NCBI GenBank assembly: GCA_964520865.1
Contig: CAZFOY010000014.1
Location: 1-64,000, forward strand
Origin: CAVQCT01 sp964520865
Lineage (GTDB): Bacteria; Zixibacteria; MSB-5A5; GN15; FEB-12
Direction of reading: 5' to 3'
DNA: 64,000 nucleotides
In this document: positions 34,857 to 43,530 of the stretch, piece after piece
Numbering within the stretch: position 1 is the first letter of the stretch
How the letters are laid out: each line of letters starts with the position of its first letter
Notes under the pieces: generated by a model
Databases searched by the model: none
Seen by the model: the letters and a program-made list of their open reading frames with translations, nothing else
Told to the model about the DNA's origin: nothing
Translations under genes and position numbers: made by a program

Positions 34857-35931
34857 TCGGACCAAAAGCCACTTCTTCAAGGCAGCTGGGGAGAAAAAAC
34901 TGCCGTTCCGGTTGTTGGAACACGCCGGAAACGCGGCCTGACAGTTGGTCCGGGGGCAGGTCCTTTCCCTCCGAGTCGATATACCGGATTTGCCCCAGGG
35001 TAGGAAGGAGCAGTCCGCAGATAAGATTTGCCAGGGTGCTTTTGCCCGAGCCGGAAAGACCCACAATACCAAGAATCTCCCCTGCTCGTAAGGTGCAGTT
35101 CAGCTTTCTTATCACCTGCGGGCCGGTTGGAAACCGGAAATTCACGCTCTCAAATTCAATTCTTTCGACTTTCGATCGTGTGGTCGCATGCGGCGAGTCG
35201 AACACCGGCATTGACCGTTGCCTCAACCCGTCTTCGTCGTAAACAAGACCGCATTGCGTCAAAAGCTCCGTATCCGAGAGGATCTTATCGGCCGAAGAAT
35301 CGGCTATGATAGATCCGTCATTGAAAACCAGGACCCTTCGGTACTTGCGCGCCACTTCCGGATACTGTGAGATTCGGATCGTAATCATCGACGGCTTCGC
35401 CCGTGTCACCTGCTCGAGTTCCGCCTCAAGTGCCTGCTTTCCGTCGCTGTCGAGAAAGGAATCAGGTTCGTCAAGAATCAGTATGTCGGGTTGAAAGATC
35501 ATGGTGGAGGCAAGCGCAACCCGCTGTTTCTCACCACCCGACAATTCCGTAGTCAGCCGATGACGGAGTTCCCTGATACCGAATTTGTCCAGAATCGAAT
35601 CGACTTTCTTCACCATATCCGGAAGAGGCGTCCCCAGGTTTTCCAAGGCGAATGCAAGCTCCTTGTCGACTATCACAGCCACCATCTGATTGTCCGGATT
35701 TTGAAAAATGATTCCGACCGGAAGCTCTTTTGTCTCGTCGCCGACAATGGCGAATCTTCCCTGCTGAACAGTGAGCAGACCGGCAATGAATTTGGCGAAG
35801 GTCGATTTCCCGGAGCCGTTCGCTCCCATCACGCAGACTGCCTCACCCGGATGGATCTCCAGATTGAGGTTCTTCAGCGCGAACGGAAGATCATCGCGAT
35901 ATCTGAAATTGACATTCTGGAATTTAATCAT
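34857..35931 (-). CDS. Tandem ECF/CbiO-type ABC ATPase (3' end lost in gap)
   Basis: A vitamin- or metal-uptake type ATPase with two nucleotide-binding domains in one chain. Domain 1 has GANGSGKST (near residue 36), the ECF-type Q-loop FQNPDNQ, the signature LSGGEKQR and LILDEPDSF. Domain 2 has GLSGSGKST and Q-loop FQQPERQFF, and is cut after VAFGP by the gap. The ATG at 35931 is chosen; upstream codons to 35982 lie in the gcvPB terminator. The membrane EcfT and substrate-binding S component would be expected beyond the gap. The substrate is unknown. The start codon is only 15 bp after a terminator hairpin. Confidence 0.88.
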
Positions 35932-35945
35932 GCCGTCTCGCACAC

Positions 35946-35980
35946 AAAAAAGCCGACGCCCTCTAATAAAGGGCATCGGC
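35946..35980 (-). terminator. Rho-independent terminator after gcvPB
   Basis: On the minus strand a 10-bp stem GCCGATGCCC/GGGCGTCGGC with one G-U pair, a 9-nt loop and TTTTTT. It ends the gcv operon 22 bp after gcvPB and stands directly before the ATPase gene, so it could also act as an attenuator for it. Confidence 0.92.
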
Positions 35981-36002
35981 AATTGATTTCAAGCATAATC
36001 GT

Positions 36003-37460
36003 TCAGTCTTTAAGACAGACGTCGAGCGCCCGGGCCGCCCCGGCCTCGTCGAGCCGCCGAACCGGCGTAGTGTGCGGTGCGGTGGTGACTATTTCCGGGT
36101 TCTCTTTCGCTTCGTGGGCGATCTGCTTCATGACCTCGGCGAACCTGTCCAGCGCCTCGCGACTCTCCGTCTCGGTCGGCTCGATCATCATCGCCTCGGG
36201 GACTATCAACGGGAAGTAGTTGGTCGGCGAGTGCATTCCGAAATCAAGAATCCGTTTCGAAATGTCGAGCGTCTTCACGCCCAGCTTCTTCTGGTTGATT
36301 CCGGAGACGACGAACTCGTGCATACAGTGAGCGTCGTACGGAAGGAAATACTCCTCGCGCACCTGCTCCTTCAGGTAGTTTGCATTCAGCACGGCGTTTT
36401 CGCTCACTCTCTTGAGCCCGGCACCGCCGAGCGTCCGGATGTAAGCGTAAGCACGGACGATGTTGCCGAAATTGCCGTTGAAGGAGTGCAGGCGGCCGAT
36501 CGAATCAGGTCGATCGTAATTGAAGAAGAGTTTCCCGTCGGTTGCTCTTTCGAGTACCGGAAACGGCAAGTACTTCTGCAACGCCGCTGTCACACCTACC
36601 GCACCTGCTCCCGGTCCGCCGCCGCCGTGGGGCGTCGAGAAGGTCTTGTGCAGATTGAAGTGCATGATGTCGAAACCGACATCCCCCGGCCGGAAGATTC
36701 CCATGTTGGCATTCAGGTTGGCGCCGTCCATGTACATCAGTCCACCGCCGCGGTGAACGATTTCCGCGATCTGTTTGATATGCTTCTCAAACAGGCCGAG
36801 CGTATTCGGATTGGTCATCATCATGCCGGCGACTTCGTCGTCCATCACCTCGGCAACGGCTTCCGGAGGAATAACTCCCTCCTCGTTCGATTTGACCTGG
36901 ACGGTGGTGAATCCGACCGAGGTCACAGAAGCCGGGTTCGTACCGTGAGCCGAATCCGGAATGATGATTTTGTGGCGGTTGCTCTTTCTCTCCTGATGAT
37001 AGGCGCGCATGATCAGCAACCCGGCGAACTCGCCGTGGGCACCGGCCACCGGCTGGAGAGAAATGTTCGGGAATCCCGAAATCTCACTCAAATACGACTG
37101 CAGCTCCCACATCAGGCGAAGAATGCCGGGGGCGGAGCTGCACGGGGCGAGCGGATGATGCTCCCGAAAATCGGGGAGCGACGCTGCCTTGTCGTTGAGT
37201 TTCGGATTATATTTCATCGTGCACGAACCGAGCGGATAGAACCCTTTGTCGATATGATGGTTCTTCACCGACATCCCGACAAAGTGACGCATGGCTTCAC
37301 CCTCAGTCACTTCGGGCAGAGCCGCGTCCTCGGTCCGCCGATACTTCTCGGGGATCCCGTTCAAAATATCCTGAGCGGAATGTACGGTCGACGGCAGAGT
37401 GTAGCCGTCGCGACCGGGCACCGATTTCTCGTAAATCAAATTAGGTTCTTGTACTGACAT
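36003..37460 (-). CDS. gcvPB: Glycine dehydrogenase (decarboxylating) subunit 2
   Basis: The C-terminal half of the split P-protein, 485 residues. With GcvPA it decarboxylates glycine and loads aminomethyl onto lipoyl-GcvH. The PLP lysine is in FNLHKTFSTPHGGGGPG, with DSAHGTNPASV and GSCTMKYNPK also visible. The ATG is at 37460. It lies after the TPR gene by 31 bp and ends the operon at a strong terminator. gcvT is not in the window. Confidence 0.95.
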   Translation of the reverse strand: MSVQEPNLIYEKSVPGRDGYTLPSTVHSAQDILNGIPEKYRRTEDAALPEVTEGEAMRHFVGMSVKNHHIDKGFYPLGSCTMKYNPKLNDKAASLPDFREHHPLAPCSSAPGILRLMWELQSYLSEISGFPNISLQPVAGAHGEFAGLLIMRAYHQERKSNRHKIIIPDSAHGTNPASVTSVGFTTVQVKSNEEGVIPPEAVAEVMDDEVAGMMMTNPNTLGLFEKHIKQIAEIVHRGGGLMYMDGANLNANMGIFRPGDVGFDIMHFNLHKTFSTPHGGGGPGAGAVGVTAALQKYLPFPVLERATDGKLFFNYDRPDSIGRLHSFNGNFGNIVRAYAYIRTLGGAGLKRVSENAVLNANYLKEQVREEYFLPYDAHCMHEFVVSGINQKKLGVKTLDISKRILDFGMHSPTNYFPLIVPEAMMIEPTETESREALDRFAEVMKQIAHEAKENPEIVTTAPHTTPVRRLDEAGAARALDVCLKD

Positions 37461-37491
37461 ATGTGCGGATCCATTGCCGCCAGATCGACTC

Positions 37492-38019
37492 TTAGTCGCT
37501 CTGAGGAGCAGTTCCTTTCAATTTGCCAATCTGAATCTTGGCGTAAGCTGTGTCTTCGGAGTTCGGGTGGACCTTGATGAATTTCTCAAAAGCCGAAATA
37601 GCCTTAGTCGTGTCTCCCATCTTCGTATAGGCGATCGGAGTGTATATGTCGGCCAACTCGGCAAAACCGGTACCCTTGAAATCTTTCGAAATCTTGCCGT
37701 AGTCGCTCAACGCTTCATCGTATTTCTTTGCGCGAAAATACATGTCGGCAATGGCGAACTTGCTTTCGCCCGACATCGAATCGGTCGGCTTCCCGGCATC
37801 GATGACTTTGTTGTACCAGTTTATCGCATCTTCATCACCACCGCGATATTTGTACTTGTCCGCGATCTGGAAATACAGGTCGCGATTCTTGCTGGTATCG
37901 GCCTGTTTGAGCAGGTCACCCAGCGTCCCAATTCCGTTCTGGTAGTCCTGAAGATGCTGGAGGAAGGTCTCGGTAGGTTCGTATCCGATGATACGATCAA
38001 TTTCGTTCCCCTTGGAATC
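37492..38019 (-). CDS. Thioredoxin-like/TPR protein, 5' end lost in gap
   Basis: The visible 175 residues begin with what looks like the end of a thioredoxin fold (DSKGNEIDRIIGYEP-TETFLQHL) and continue as TPR-like helices (KYDEALSDYGKISKDF, DTTKAISAFEKFIKVHPNSEDTAYA). The frame happens to be open through the 100 N into a zinc-ribbon protein at 38120-38478. The two parts do not make one family, so I treat them as separate genes. The function is unknown; a secreted thioredoxin with TPR repeats is possible if a signal peptide lies in the gap. Confidence 0.7.
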   Translation of the reverse strand, partial: DSKGNEIDRIIGYEPTETFLQHLQDYQNGIGTLGDLLKQADTSKNRDLYFQIADKYKYRGGDEDAINWYNKVIDAGKPTDSMSGESKFAIADMYFRAKKYDEALSDYGKISKDFKGTGFAELADIYTPIAYTKMGDTTKAISAFEKFIKVHPNSEDTAYAKIQIGKLKGTAPQSD

Positions 38020-38119
38020 NNNNNNNNNNNNNNNNNNNNNNNNNNNNNNNNNNNNNNNNNNNNNNNNNNNNNNNNNNNNNNNNNNNNNNNNNNNNNNNNN
38101 NNNNNNNNNNNNNNNNNNN
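38020..38119. other. Assembly gap, 100 N
   Basis: A second run of exactly 100 N inside the gcv operon. The true length is unknown and genes may be missing between gcvPA and gcvPB. Confidence 0.99.
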
Positions 38120-38478
38120 AGAAGTTCGTCCCCCAGGACCGACTTGAGAATCTCGGTCGCCAGGCCGCTGAACTCCTTGGGCACGATTATCAGGCTCGCC
38201 CCCTCCGGATCGATATAAGCGGCCCCCGCCGTTTCCTGTATGCGATTTTCATGGTAATTGTTTACGATCAACGATGGGATATTGTTCGAATCGAGCGATC
38301 CTTTCGCCATATCGGATTTTACGCGATCGCTGACCGTCCCGACCGCCACCCAACTGTCGTCGGGACTCACGGCTGCGGTACCGCGCCGCTCCAGACTCGG
38401 AATCAGGTCCTCATCGCATTCCGGGCAGACCCGAATATCGGCGTCGTAATCAAAATTGCAGTTCGGGCAATAGGCCAC
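38120..38478 (-). CDS. Zinc-ribbon plus DUF2007-like protein, 3' end lost in gap
   Basis: A GTG start directly abuts the TGA of the preceding gene. The N-terminus AYCPNCNFDYDADIRVCPECDEDL is a four-Cys zinc ribbon. The following VAVGTVSDRVKSDMAKGSLDSNNIPSLIV matches the fold of DUF2007, a putative signal-transducing domain. It is a tandem paralogue of the gene at 38479-38826 (compare WVVIGTVEDKLSADFAKETLTSCNIPAVV). The end is lost in the gap at ...ILKSVLGDEL. Confidence 0.75.
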
Positions 38479-38826
38479 TCAGTCGTCCTTTCGTTGCCAT
38501 TTCTCACCCAGCGTCATCTCAAGTGTGTCGGCCGCTTCGTCACGATACTGTCCTGGCACCGACACTTCGAATTCCGACGTGCTGGATTTGTAAAACGGGT
38601 TCAATGGCAAGCCGATGCTTCCAAAGAACCCGGACCTTGAGAATACCACCGCCGGTATGTTGCACGAAGTGAGTGTCTCTTTCGCGAAGTCGGCGGATAA
38701 TTTATCTTCGACCGTACCGATAACCACCCACTCCGAGGCAGTCTTGTCGGTCAGATCTGTCCCGCAGATATAGCAGGTCGTGGCGTCGGCATCGATTTCC
38801 GACTTACATACTGGACAGTACGCCAC
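38479..38826 (-). CDS. Zinc-ribbon plus DUF2007-like protein
   Basis: A 115-residue protein from the GTG at 38826, chosen because it aligns with the paralogue's start and removes a poor N-terminal tail (the frame is open to 38865). It has a zinc ribbon with CPVC and CYIC pairs, then the DUF2007-like domain. It overlaps the end of gcvPA by 23 bp, so it is likely translated with it. No function is known; placement inside the glycine cleavage operon is unusual. Confidence 0.78.
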   Translation of the reverse strand: MAYCPVCKSEIDADATTCYICGTDLTDKTASEWVVIGTVEDKLSADFAKETLTSCNIPAVVFSRSGFFGSIGLPLNPFYKSSTSEFEVSVPGQYRDEAADTLEMTLGEKWQRKDD

Positions 38827-40159
38827 TTCCGGCCAATTCCTTGAGGCTGCCAACCAGCCGGTCAATTTCCTCGTCAGTGCGCTTCTCAGTGAGCGCGACG
38901 ACCAGGCAATCGCCCAGCCCTTTGTACCATCTTCCGGCGTCGATACCCGGCAGAATCTGATTCTCGACCAGATTCAGGACTATCTCTTCGGCCGGCCTCG
39001 GTGTCTTGACGGCGAACTCCCGCACGAACGGTCCGTTGAAATACGGCTCGAATCCTTCGATCTGGAAGATTCGCCTGGCCGTGCTCTGGGCACGTTCCGC
39101 AGAAAGCAGGGCAACCTGTTTTAACCCGGCTTTACCCATCAGGGTCAAGTATACGGCCGCCGCAGTAGCACATAAAGCCTGGTTGGTACAAATATTCGAA
39201 GTCGCTCTTTCCCGTCGAATATGCTGTTCGCGGGTCTGAAGCGTCAGCACGAATCCCTCGCGACCATCGACATCCTTCGTGCGACTGACGATCCTTCCCG
39301 GCATATATCTTATCAGTTCTTTCTTCGCGGCGAAAAATCCGAGCAGCGGTCCGCCGAACGAGACCGGAATTCCGAGCGGCTGACCTTCGCCAATTACGAT
39401 ATCAGCATCGCACTCGGCTGGCGTCTTGAGAATCGCCTGGGCGACCGGATCGACCGACATAATGAGTTTTGCCCCGACCTTATGCGCAAGCTGAGCCGCT
39501 GCTTCGGCGTCCTCGATCATGCCGAAGAAATTCGGCTGACCGATAAGAACGCAGGCGGTCTTTTCGTCGATCGTATCGGCCATCCGATTGAAATCGCTCA
39601 ATCCGTCTTTCATCGGAACGCTAACCGACTCAACCTTGCGACCGGACAAATAGGTTTGGATGACTTCACGATAGAGCGGATTGACCGTTTCGGAAATGAC
39701 GATCTTGCTTCGACCGGTAACGGTCATCGCCATGATTACCGCTTCGGCTGCCGCCGTCGCGCCATCGTACATCGAAGCATTGGCGACTTCCATTCCGGTC
39801 AATCGGCAGATATGCGTCTGGAATTCGTAGATGACCTGCAGTGTACCCTGCGCCACCTCGGCCTGGTACGGTGTGTAAGCAGTCATGAACTCCGGTCTGC
39901 TTATGATCGAGTCGACCGCAGCCGGGATAAAATGGTCGTACACCCCGCCTCCGGCGAAGCAGACCAGACCTTCGCGATTCTCACGCGAAAGTCTTCGGAT
40001 CTCTCTCAGAAGTTCCATTTCGCTCAGCGCCGGGATATTCAGCGGTCTGTTTAGTCGAAGTTCCGACGGGATAGCCTCGAACAGATCCTCGAGTTTGCCC
40101 ACGCCGATTCGCGCGAGCATTTTCCGACGATCATCGTCGGTATTCGGAATATAAGGCAT
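38804..40159 (-). CDS. gcvPA: Glycine dehydrogenase (decarboxylating) subunit 1
   Basis: The N-terminal, non-PLP half of the split P-protein, 451 residues. MPYIPNTDDDRRKML, the YTPYQAEVAQGTLQ segment and MYDGATAAAEA are family hallmarks. ATG at 40159, 44 bp after gcvH. The split PA/PB form is common outside Proteobacteria. Confidence 0.95.
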   Translation of the reverse strand: MPYIPNTDDDRRKMLARIGVGKLEDLFEAIPSELRLNRPLNIPALSEMELLREIRRLSRENREGLVCFAGGGVYDHFIPAAVDSIISRPEFMTAYTPYQAEVAQGTLQVIYEFQTHICRLTGMEVANASMYDGATAAAEAVIMAMTVTGRSKIVISETVNPLYREVIQTYLSGRKVESVSVPMKDGLSDFNRMADTIDEKTACVLIGQPNFFGMIEDAEAAAQLAHKVGAKLIMSVDPVAQAILKTPAECDADIVIGEGQPLGIPVSFGGPLLGFFAAKKELIRYMPGRIVSRTKDVDGREGFVLTLQTREQHIRRERATSNICTNQALCATAAAVYLTLMGKAGLKQVALLSAERAQSTARRIFQIEGFEPYFNGPFVREFAVKTPRPAEEIVLNLVENQILPGIDAGRWYKGLGDCLVVALTEKRTDEEIDRLVGSLKELAGSGVLSSM

Positions 40160-40203
40160 AGATCTTAAATCAGTCCTGTCTGTTTGGTAATATTCGATTC
40201 TCG

Positions 40204-40581
40204 TCAGCTAATCAGCCCCTGGTACTCTTTCGCGTCCAGCAGGTCATCAAGCTCGTTGGAATCCGACAACTCAAGTTTCAATATCCAGCCGTCGCCGTAC
40301 GGGTCACGATTTATTATCATCGGATCGTCGTCCAGCGCCGTGTTTACTTCAAGTACCTTGCCGCCGACCGGGGCAAACATATCGGATACTGCCTTCACAG
40401 CTTCGATAGTCCCGAACGGCTTCATCTGCCCGAACGATTCCCCAACATTGGGCAGCTCGATAAACACGATATCGCCCAGTTCCCCCTGCGCGAAATCAGT
40501 TATTCCCACGATGGCGGTCTTGCCATCTACTTTAACCCATTCATGTTCCTTGGTATATTTCAACTCGCCAGGTACGTTCAC
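40204..40581 (-). CDS. gcvH: Glycine cleavage system H protein
   Basis: A 125-residue lipoyl carrier that shuttles the aminomethyl group between P and T proteins. The lipoylated lysine is Lys63 in GTIEAVKAVSD. The TKEHEWVKVDG N-terminus is typical. It follows accC by 42 bp and precedes gcvPA. Confidence 0.96.
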   Translation of the reverse strand: MNVPGELKYTKEHEWVKVDGKTAIVGITDFAQGELGDIVFIELPNVGESFGQMKPFGTIEAVKAVSDMFAPVGGKVLEVNTALDDDPMIINRDPYGDGWILKLELSDSNELDDLLDAKEYQGLIS

Positions 40582-40623
40582 CTTAGCCTCCCGGAAGTTA
40601 CGGTATTGGTTGTATGGAATGCA

Positions 40624-42078
40624 TTAGTTGTTGTCTTTGTTGGAATTCGCCGTTTCCAGCTCCGGCGTCGATTCCGCCCGTTCGGAACTGTCCGAATTTC
40701 CGGACGAACCCGCGGCGGCAACCGGTTCCGGCGGCTTCTTCATGAAATTCCGCTCCAGGAACCCGATATCGAATCTCCCGGCGACAAAGTCCGGGTGTTC
40801 GAAAATCGCCTGATGGAACGGTACTGTGGTGGGAACGCCTTCCACGACGAACTCGCTCAGCGCGTTCCGCATCTTTCGAATCGCCTGCTCGCGAGTGCGC
40901 GCTTTTACGATCAGTTTCGCGATCATCGAATCGTAATACGGAGGAATCATATACCCGGTGTAAACGGCTCGATCGACCCTGATTCCCGGTCCCCCCGGAA
41001 CATGGAGCGCTGTAAGGCGACCCGGTGTCGGACGGAAGTCCTTCTCGACGTCTTCGGCATTAATGCGAGCCTCTATCGACACCCACTTGTGTTTCAGATC
41101 TTCCTGTCGATAGGTCAGCTCCTCGCCCATGGCGACACGAATCTGATCCTGCACCAAATCGACCTCGAGCGCTTCTTCGGTAACCGGATGTTCCACCTGA
41201 ATCCTCGTGTTCATTTCCATGAAATAGAAATTGAGGTCATCATCGACGAGGAATTCGATCGTGCCCACGCCGCGATATCCGACCAGTTTGGCGCCCTTGA
41301 TGGCCGCTTCACCCATTCTTCGGCGAAGATCCTCGGTCATAAGAGGCGACGGCGTTTCTTCGATCAGTTTCTGATGTCGGCGCTGAATGGAACAATCGCG
41401 TTCGGCGAAATGATAGTAGTTTCCGTGCGTGTCACCGATAATCTGTATCTCGACATGGTGCGGATTGATGATAAACTTTTCGAGGTACAGATCCGGATTG
41501 GCGAAGGAATTTCCCGCTTCGGTCGAGGCTAAATGGAACCCGCGTTCAAGTTCCGCCATATCACGACAGACGCGCATCCCTTTTCCGCCGCCGCCGGCTA
41601 CCGCCTTCAGGATGACCGGATAGCCGATCTGCGACGCGATTTCGGTGGCATCCTGAAATGTCGCCACCACACCATCCGAACCGGGGGTGCACGGAACTCC
41701 GGCACGAGCCATAAGCTCCTTTGCCTTTACTTTATCGCCCAGTTGACGGATCTGGTCCGGCGTAGGACCTATGAATGTAATCCCGCACGACTCACAGATC
41801 TCCGCAAAATCAGCGTTTTCGGCGAGAAATCCATAACCGGGATGTATCGCGCCGGCGTTGGTAACTTCGGCCGCCGCTATAATTCTCTTACTGTCAAGAT
41901 ATGACAGACCGGGCTGCGCCGGACCTATACACACATCTTCGTCCGCGAATCGGACGTGCAACGCATCTCTATCTGCTTCAGAATAAACTGCCACCGTGGC
42001 CAGACCCAATTCCTTGCAGGCGCGGATGACGCGCAGGGCGATCTCGCCTCGGTTGGCAATCAGAACTTTCGTAAACAA
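40624..42078 (-). CDS. accC: Acetyl-CoA carboxylase biotin carboxylase subunit
   Basis: An ATP-grasp enzyme that carboxylates the biotin of AccB. MFTKVLIANRGEIALRV, GGGGKGMRV, MNTRIQVEHPVTE and the DSMIAKLIV segment are present. The start is TTG with AAGGAG five bases before it. After the normal end near residue 448 there is a ~35-residue low-complexity Ser/Glu/Asn tail. It has its own promoter and an inverted repeat at the transcription start (42123-42142). accB is upstream but separated by pilT, and gcvH follows. Confidence 0.96.
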   Translation of the reverse strand: MFTKVLIANRGEIALRVIRACKELGLATVAVYSEADRDALHVRFADEDVCIGPAQPGLSYLDSKRIIAAAEVTNAGAIHPGYGFLAENADFAEICESCGITFIGPTPDQIRQLGDKVKAKELMARAGVPCTPGSDGVVATFQDATEIASQIGYPVILKAVAGGGGKGMRVCRDMAELERGFHLASTEAGNSFANPDLYLEKFIINPHHVEIQIIGDTHGNYYHFAERDCSIQRRHQKLIEETPSPLMTEDLRRRMGEAAIKGAKLVGYRGVGTIEFLVDDDLNFYFMEMNTRIQVEHPVTEEALEVDLVQDQIRVAMGEELTYRQEDLKHKWVSIEARINAEDVEKDFRPTPGRLTALHVPGGPGIRVDRAVYTGYMIPPYYDSMIAKLIVKARTREQAIRKMRNALSEFVVEGVPTTVPFHQAIFEHPDFVAGRFDIGFLERNFMKKPPEPVAAAGSSGNSDSSERAESTPELETANSNKDNN

Positions 42079-42122
42079 ACGGGCTCCTTTGATTTCTTCC
42101 TGTATTTCCAGGGCCTTTGCCC

Positions 42123-42142
42123 AATTTGTGTTATAACAAATT
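42123..42142 (-). promoter_or_regulatory. Perfect inverted repeat at the accC transcription start
   Basis: AATTTGT-N6-ACAAATT, symmetric over 20 bp, starting about where the promoter at 42150-42178 would initiate. This is a good operator position for a repressor of fatty-acid or glycine genes. It does not match the FapR or FadR consensus I know. Confidence 0.45.
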
Positions 42143-42149
42143 AAACGAC

Positions 42150-42178
42150 AATATAATCGAATCCGGCAGGCAATACAA
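42150..42178 (-). promoter_or_regulatory. Promoter of accC (and likely gcv genes)
   Basis: On the minus strand TTGTAT, 17 bp, TATATT. The leader to the TTG start of accC is about 65 nt. Confidence 0.5.
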
Positions 42179-42284
42179 CAGACAAAGCCACTTTTTTATT
42201 CCGCGTGACCGCCGAATACGACAGTTAACTCGTTGCGACACATAACCTCAGGCGATGATATCGGCGGTCGCACGGCCGGCCGTC

Positions 42285-42321
42285 ACGCAAAAGAAAAGGA
42301 CAGGCTGAGATCGCCTGTCCT
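42285..42321 (-). terminator. Rho-independent terminator after pilT
   Basis: On the minus strand a perfect 9-bp stem AGGACAGGC/GCCTGTCCT with a 7-nt loop followed by TTTCTTTT. It ends the pepP-accB-pilT transcript 34 bp after pilT. Confidence 0.92.
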
Positions 42322-42355
42322 GTCGAAAATTCTGGGAATTAGATCGTGAGGCAAA

Positions 42356-43507
42356 TCAGTATTTGCTGAATCCGGACGGCCCGTCGCCCGACGGATGGCT
42401 TTCGGCATTCGCTTCCTCTTCCTGCCACCTTTCGGCCGAACCGGTGATTCCACGCAGACGCAAATCCAGATCGTCCGGATTGCTCGCGTGGTTCATCGCT
42501 TCCTCAAACGAAATGAGTCCCTCTTTATGCAGCTTCATGATCGACTGGTCGAACGTCTGCATGCCATACTGGACAGCACCCGACTCCATCAAATCAGGGA
42601 TGTCCGCCGTTTTCTCCGGATTGATGATGCACTCTTTGATCGCACCCGAATTCACCATGATTTCGAGCGCCGGTACACGTCCCGGAGTATCCGAACGGGT
42701 AAGCAGCCGCTGGCAGACGATCGACTTGAGCGTACCGGCCAGGAGGAGTCTTATCTGTTGATGCTGGTGCGGCGGGAAAAATGAAATAATTCGAGTGATT
42801 GTCTCGACGACGTTCATCGTGTGGAGTGTCGTCAGTACCAGGTGGCCGGTGTCAGCCGCGGTCAGGGCTATCGACATCGTCTCAAGATCGCGCACCTCAC
42901 CGATCAGGATGACATCCGGGTCCTGACGAAAAGCGTGGCGAAGAGCCGATGCAAATGTTTCCGTGTCGCCGCCTACTTCGCGTTGCGAAATGATCGATTT
43001 CTTGTCGCGATAGATATACTCGATAGGATCTTCCACCGTCAAAATATTATCATGGCGGTTGGCGTTCATTTCCTCGATGAGCGCCGCGAGAGTCGTCGAC
43101 TTACCGGAACCGGTCGTGCCGGTGATGATGATCAAGCCGCGGCGTTCACCGGCCAGGTGCTTGACCGGCTCGGGAAGATGAAGTTCGTGGAAGGTCGGTA
43201 CGGTCGTGTTAACGGCACGAATGGCGATACCGGCAGTACCGCGCTGACGATAAAGGTTGATTCGGAAACGTCCAAGTTTGGCGACCGAAAGGGCCAGATC
43301 CATTTCATTCTTCTTCATGAACCGCTCGCGCTGGCGTTCATTCAGAATCTGGGAGACGATCTGATCCATGGTGTCGATCGTAATCGGATCGGTTGCGATC
43401 TGTTCGAGACGCCCGTTAACCCGAATATGCGGGCGCACCCCCACGCGGATGTGTAAGTCGGAAGCTTTCCGGTTGAGCATCTCAACCAGCATCTGTTTTA
43501 GATTCAT
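42356..43507 (-). CDS. pilT: Type IV pilus retraction ATPase PilT
   Basis: A 383-residue hexameric ATPase that depolymerises type IV pili. Walker A GTTGSGKST, the Asp box around VEDPIEYIY, Walker B DVILIGEVRD and the His box (HLVLTTLHT) are intact, and the C-terminal AIRNLIR-like element is replaced by a family-typical variable end. It is placed between accB and accC. No other pilus genes are in the window. Confidence 0.93.
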   Translation of the reverse strand: MNLKQMLVEMLNRKASDLHIRVGVRPHIRVNGRLEQIATDPITIDTMDQIVSQILNERQRERFMKKNEMDLALSVAKLGRFRINLYRQRGTAGIAIRAVNTTVPTFHELHLPEPVKHLAGERRGLIIITGTTGSGKSTTLAALIEEMNANRHDNILTVEDPIEYIYRDKKSIISQREVGGDTETFASALRHAFRQDPDVILIGEVRDLETMSIALTAADTGHLVLTTLHTMNVVETITRIISFFPPHQHQQIRLLLAGTLKSIVCQRLLTRSDTPGRVPALEIMVNSGAIKECIINPEKTADIPDLMESGAVQYGMQTFDQSIMKLHKEGLISFEEAMNHASNPDDLDLRLRGITGSAERWQEEEANAESHPSGDGPSGFSKY

Positions 43508-43530
43508 GGACTTCCCTTTCCAGCTCGCTG

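Noticed and set aside
36072..37457. 461-residue open frame on the plus strand
   Set aside because: Exactly antisense to gcvPB, whose motifs and PLP lysine are intact. No protein-like features.
37474..38640. 388-residue plus-strand frame running through the N gap
   Set aside because: Continuity through filler N has no meaning, and both flanks are antisense to supported genes.
40543..41532. 329-residue open frame on the plus strand
   Set aside because: Antisense to accC; shadow frame without motifs.
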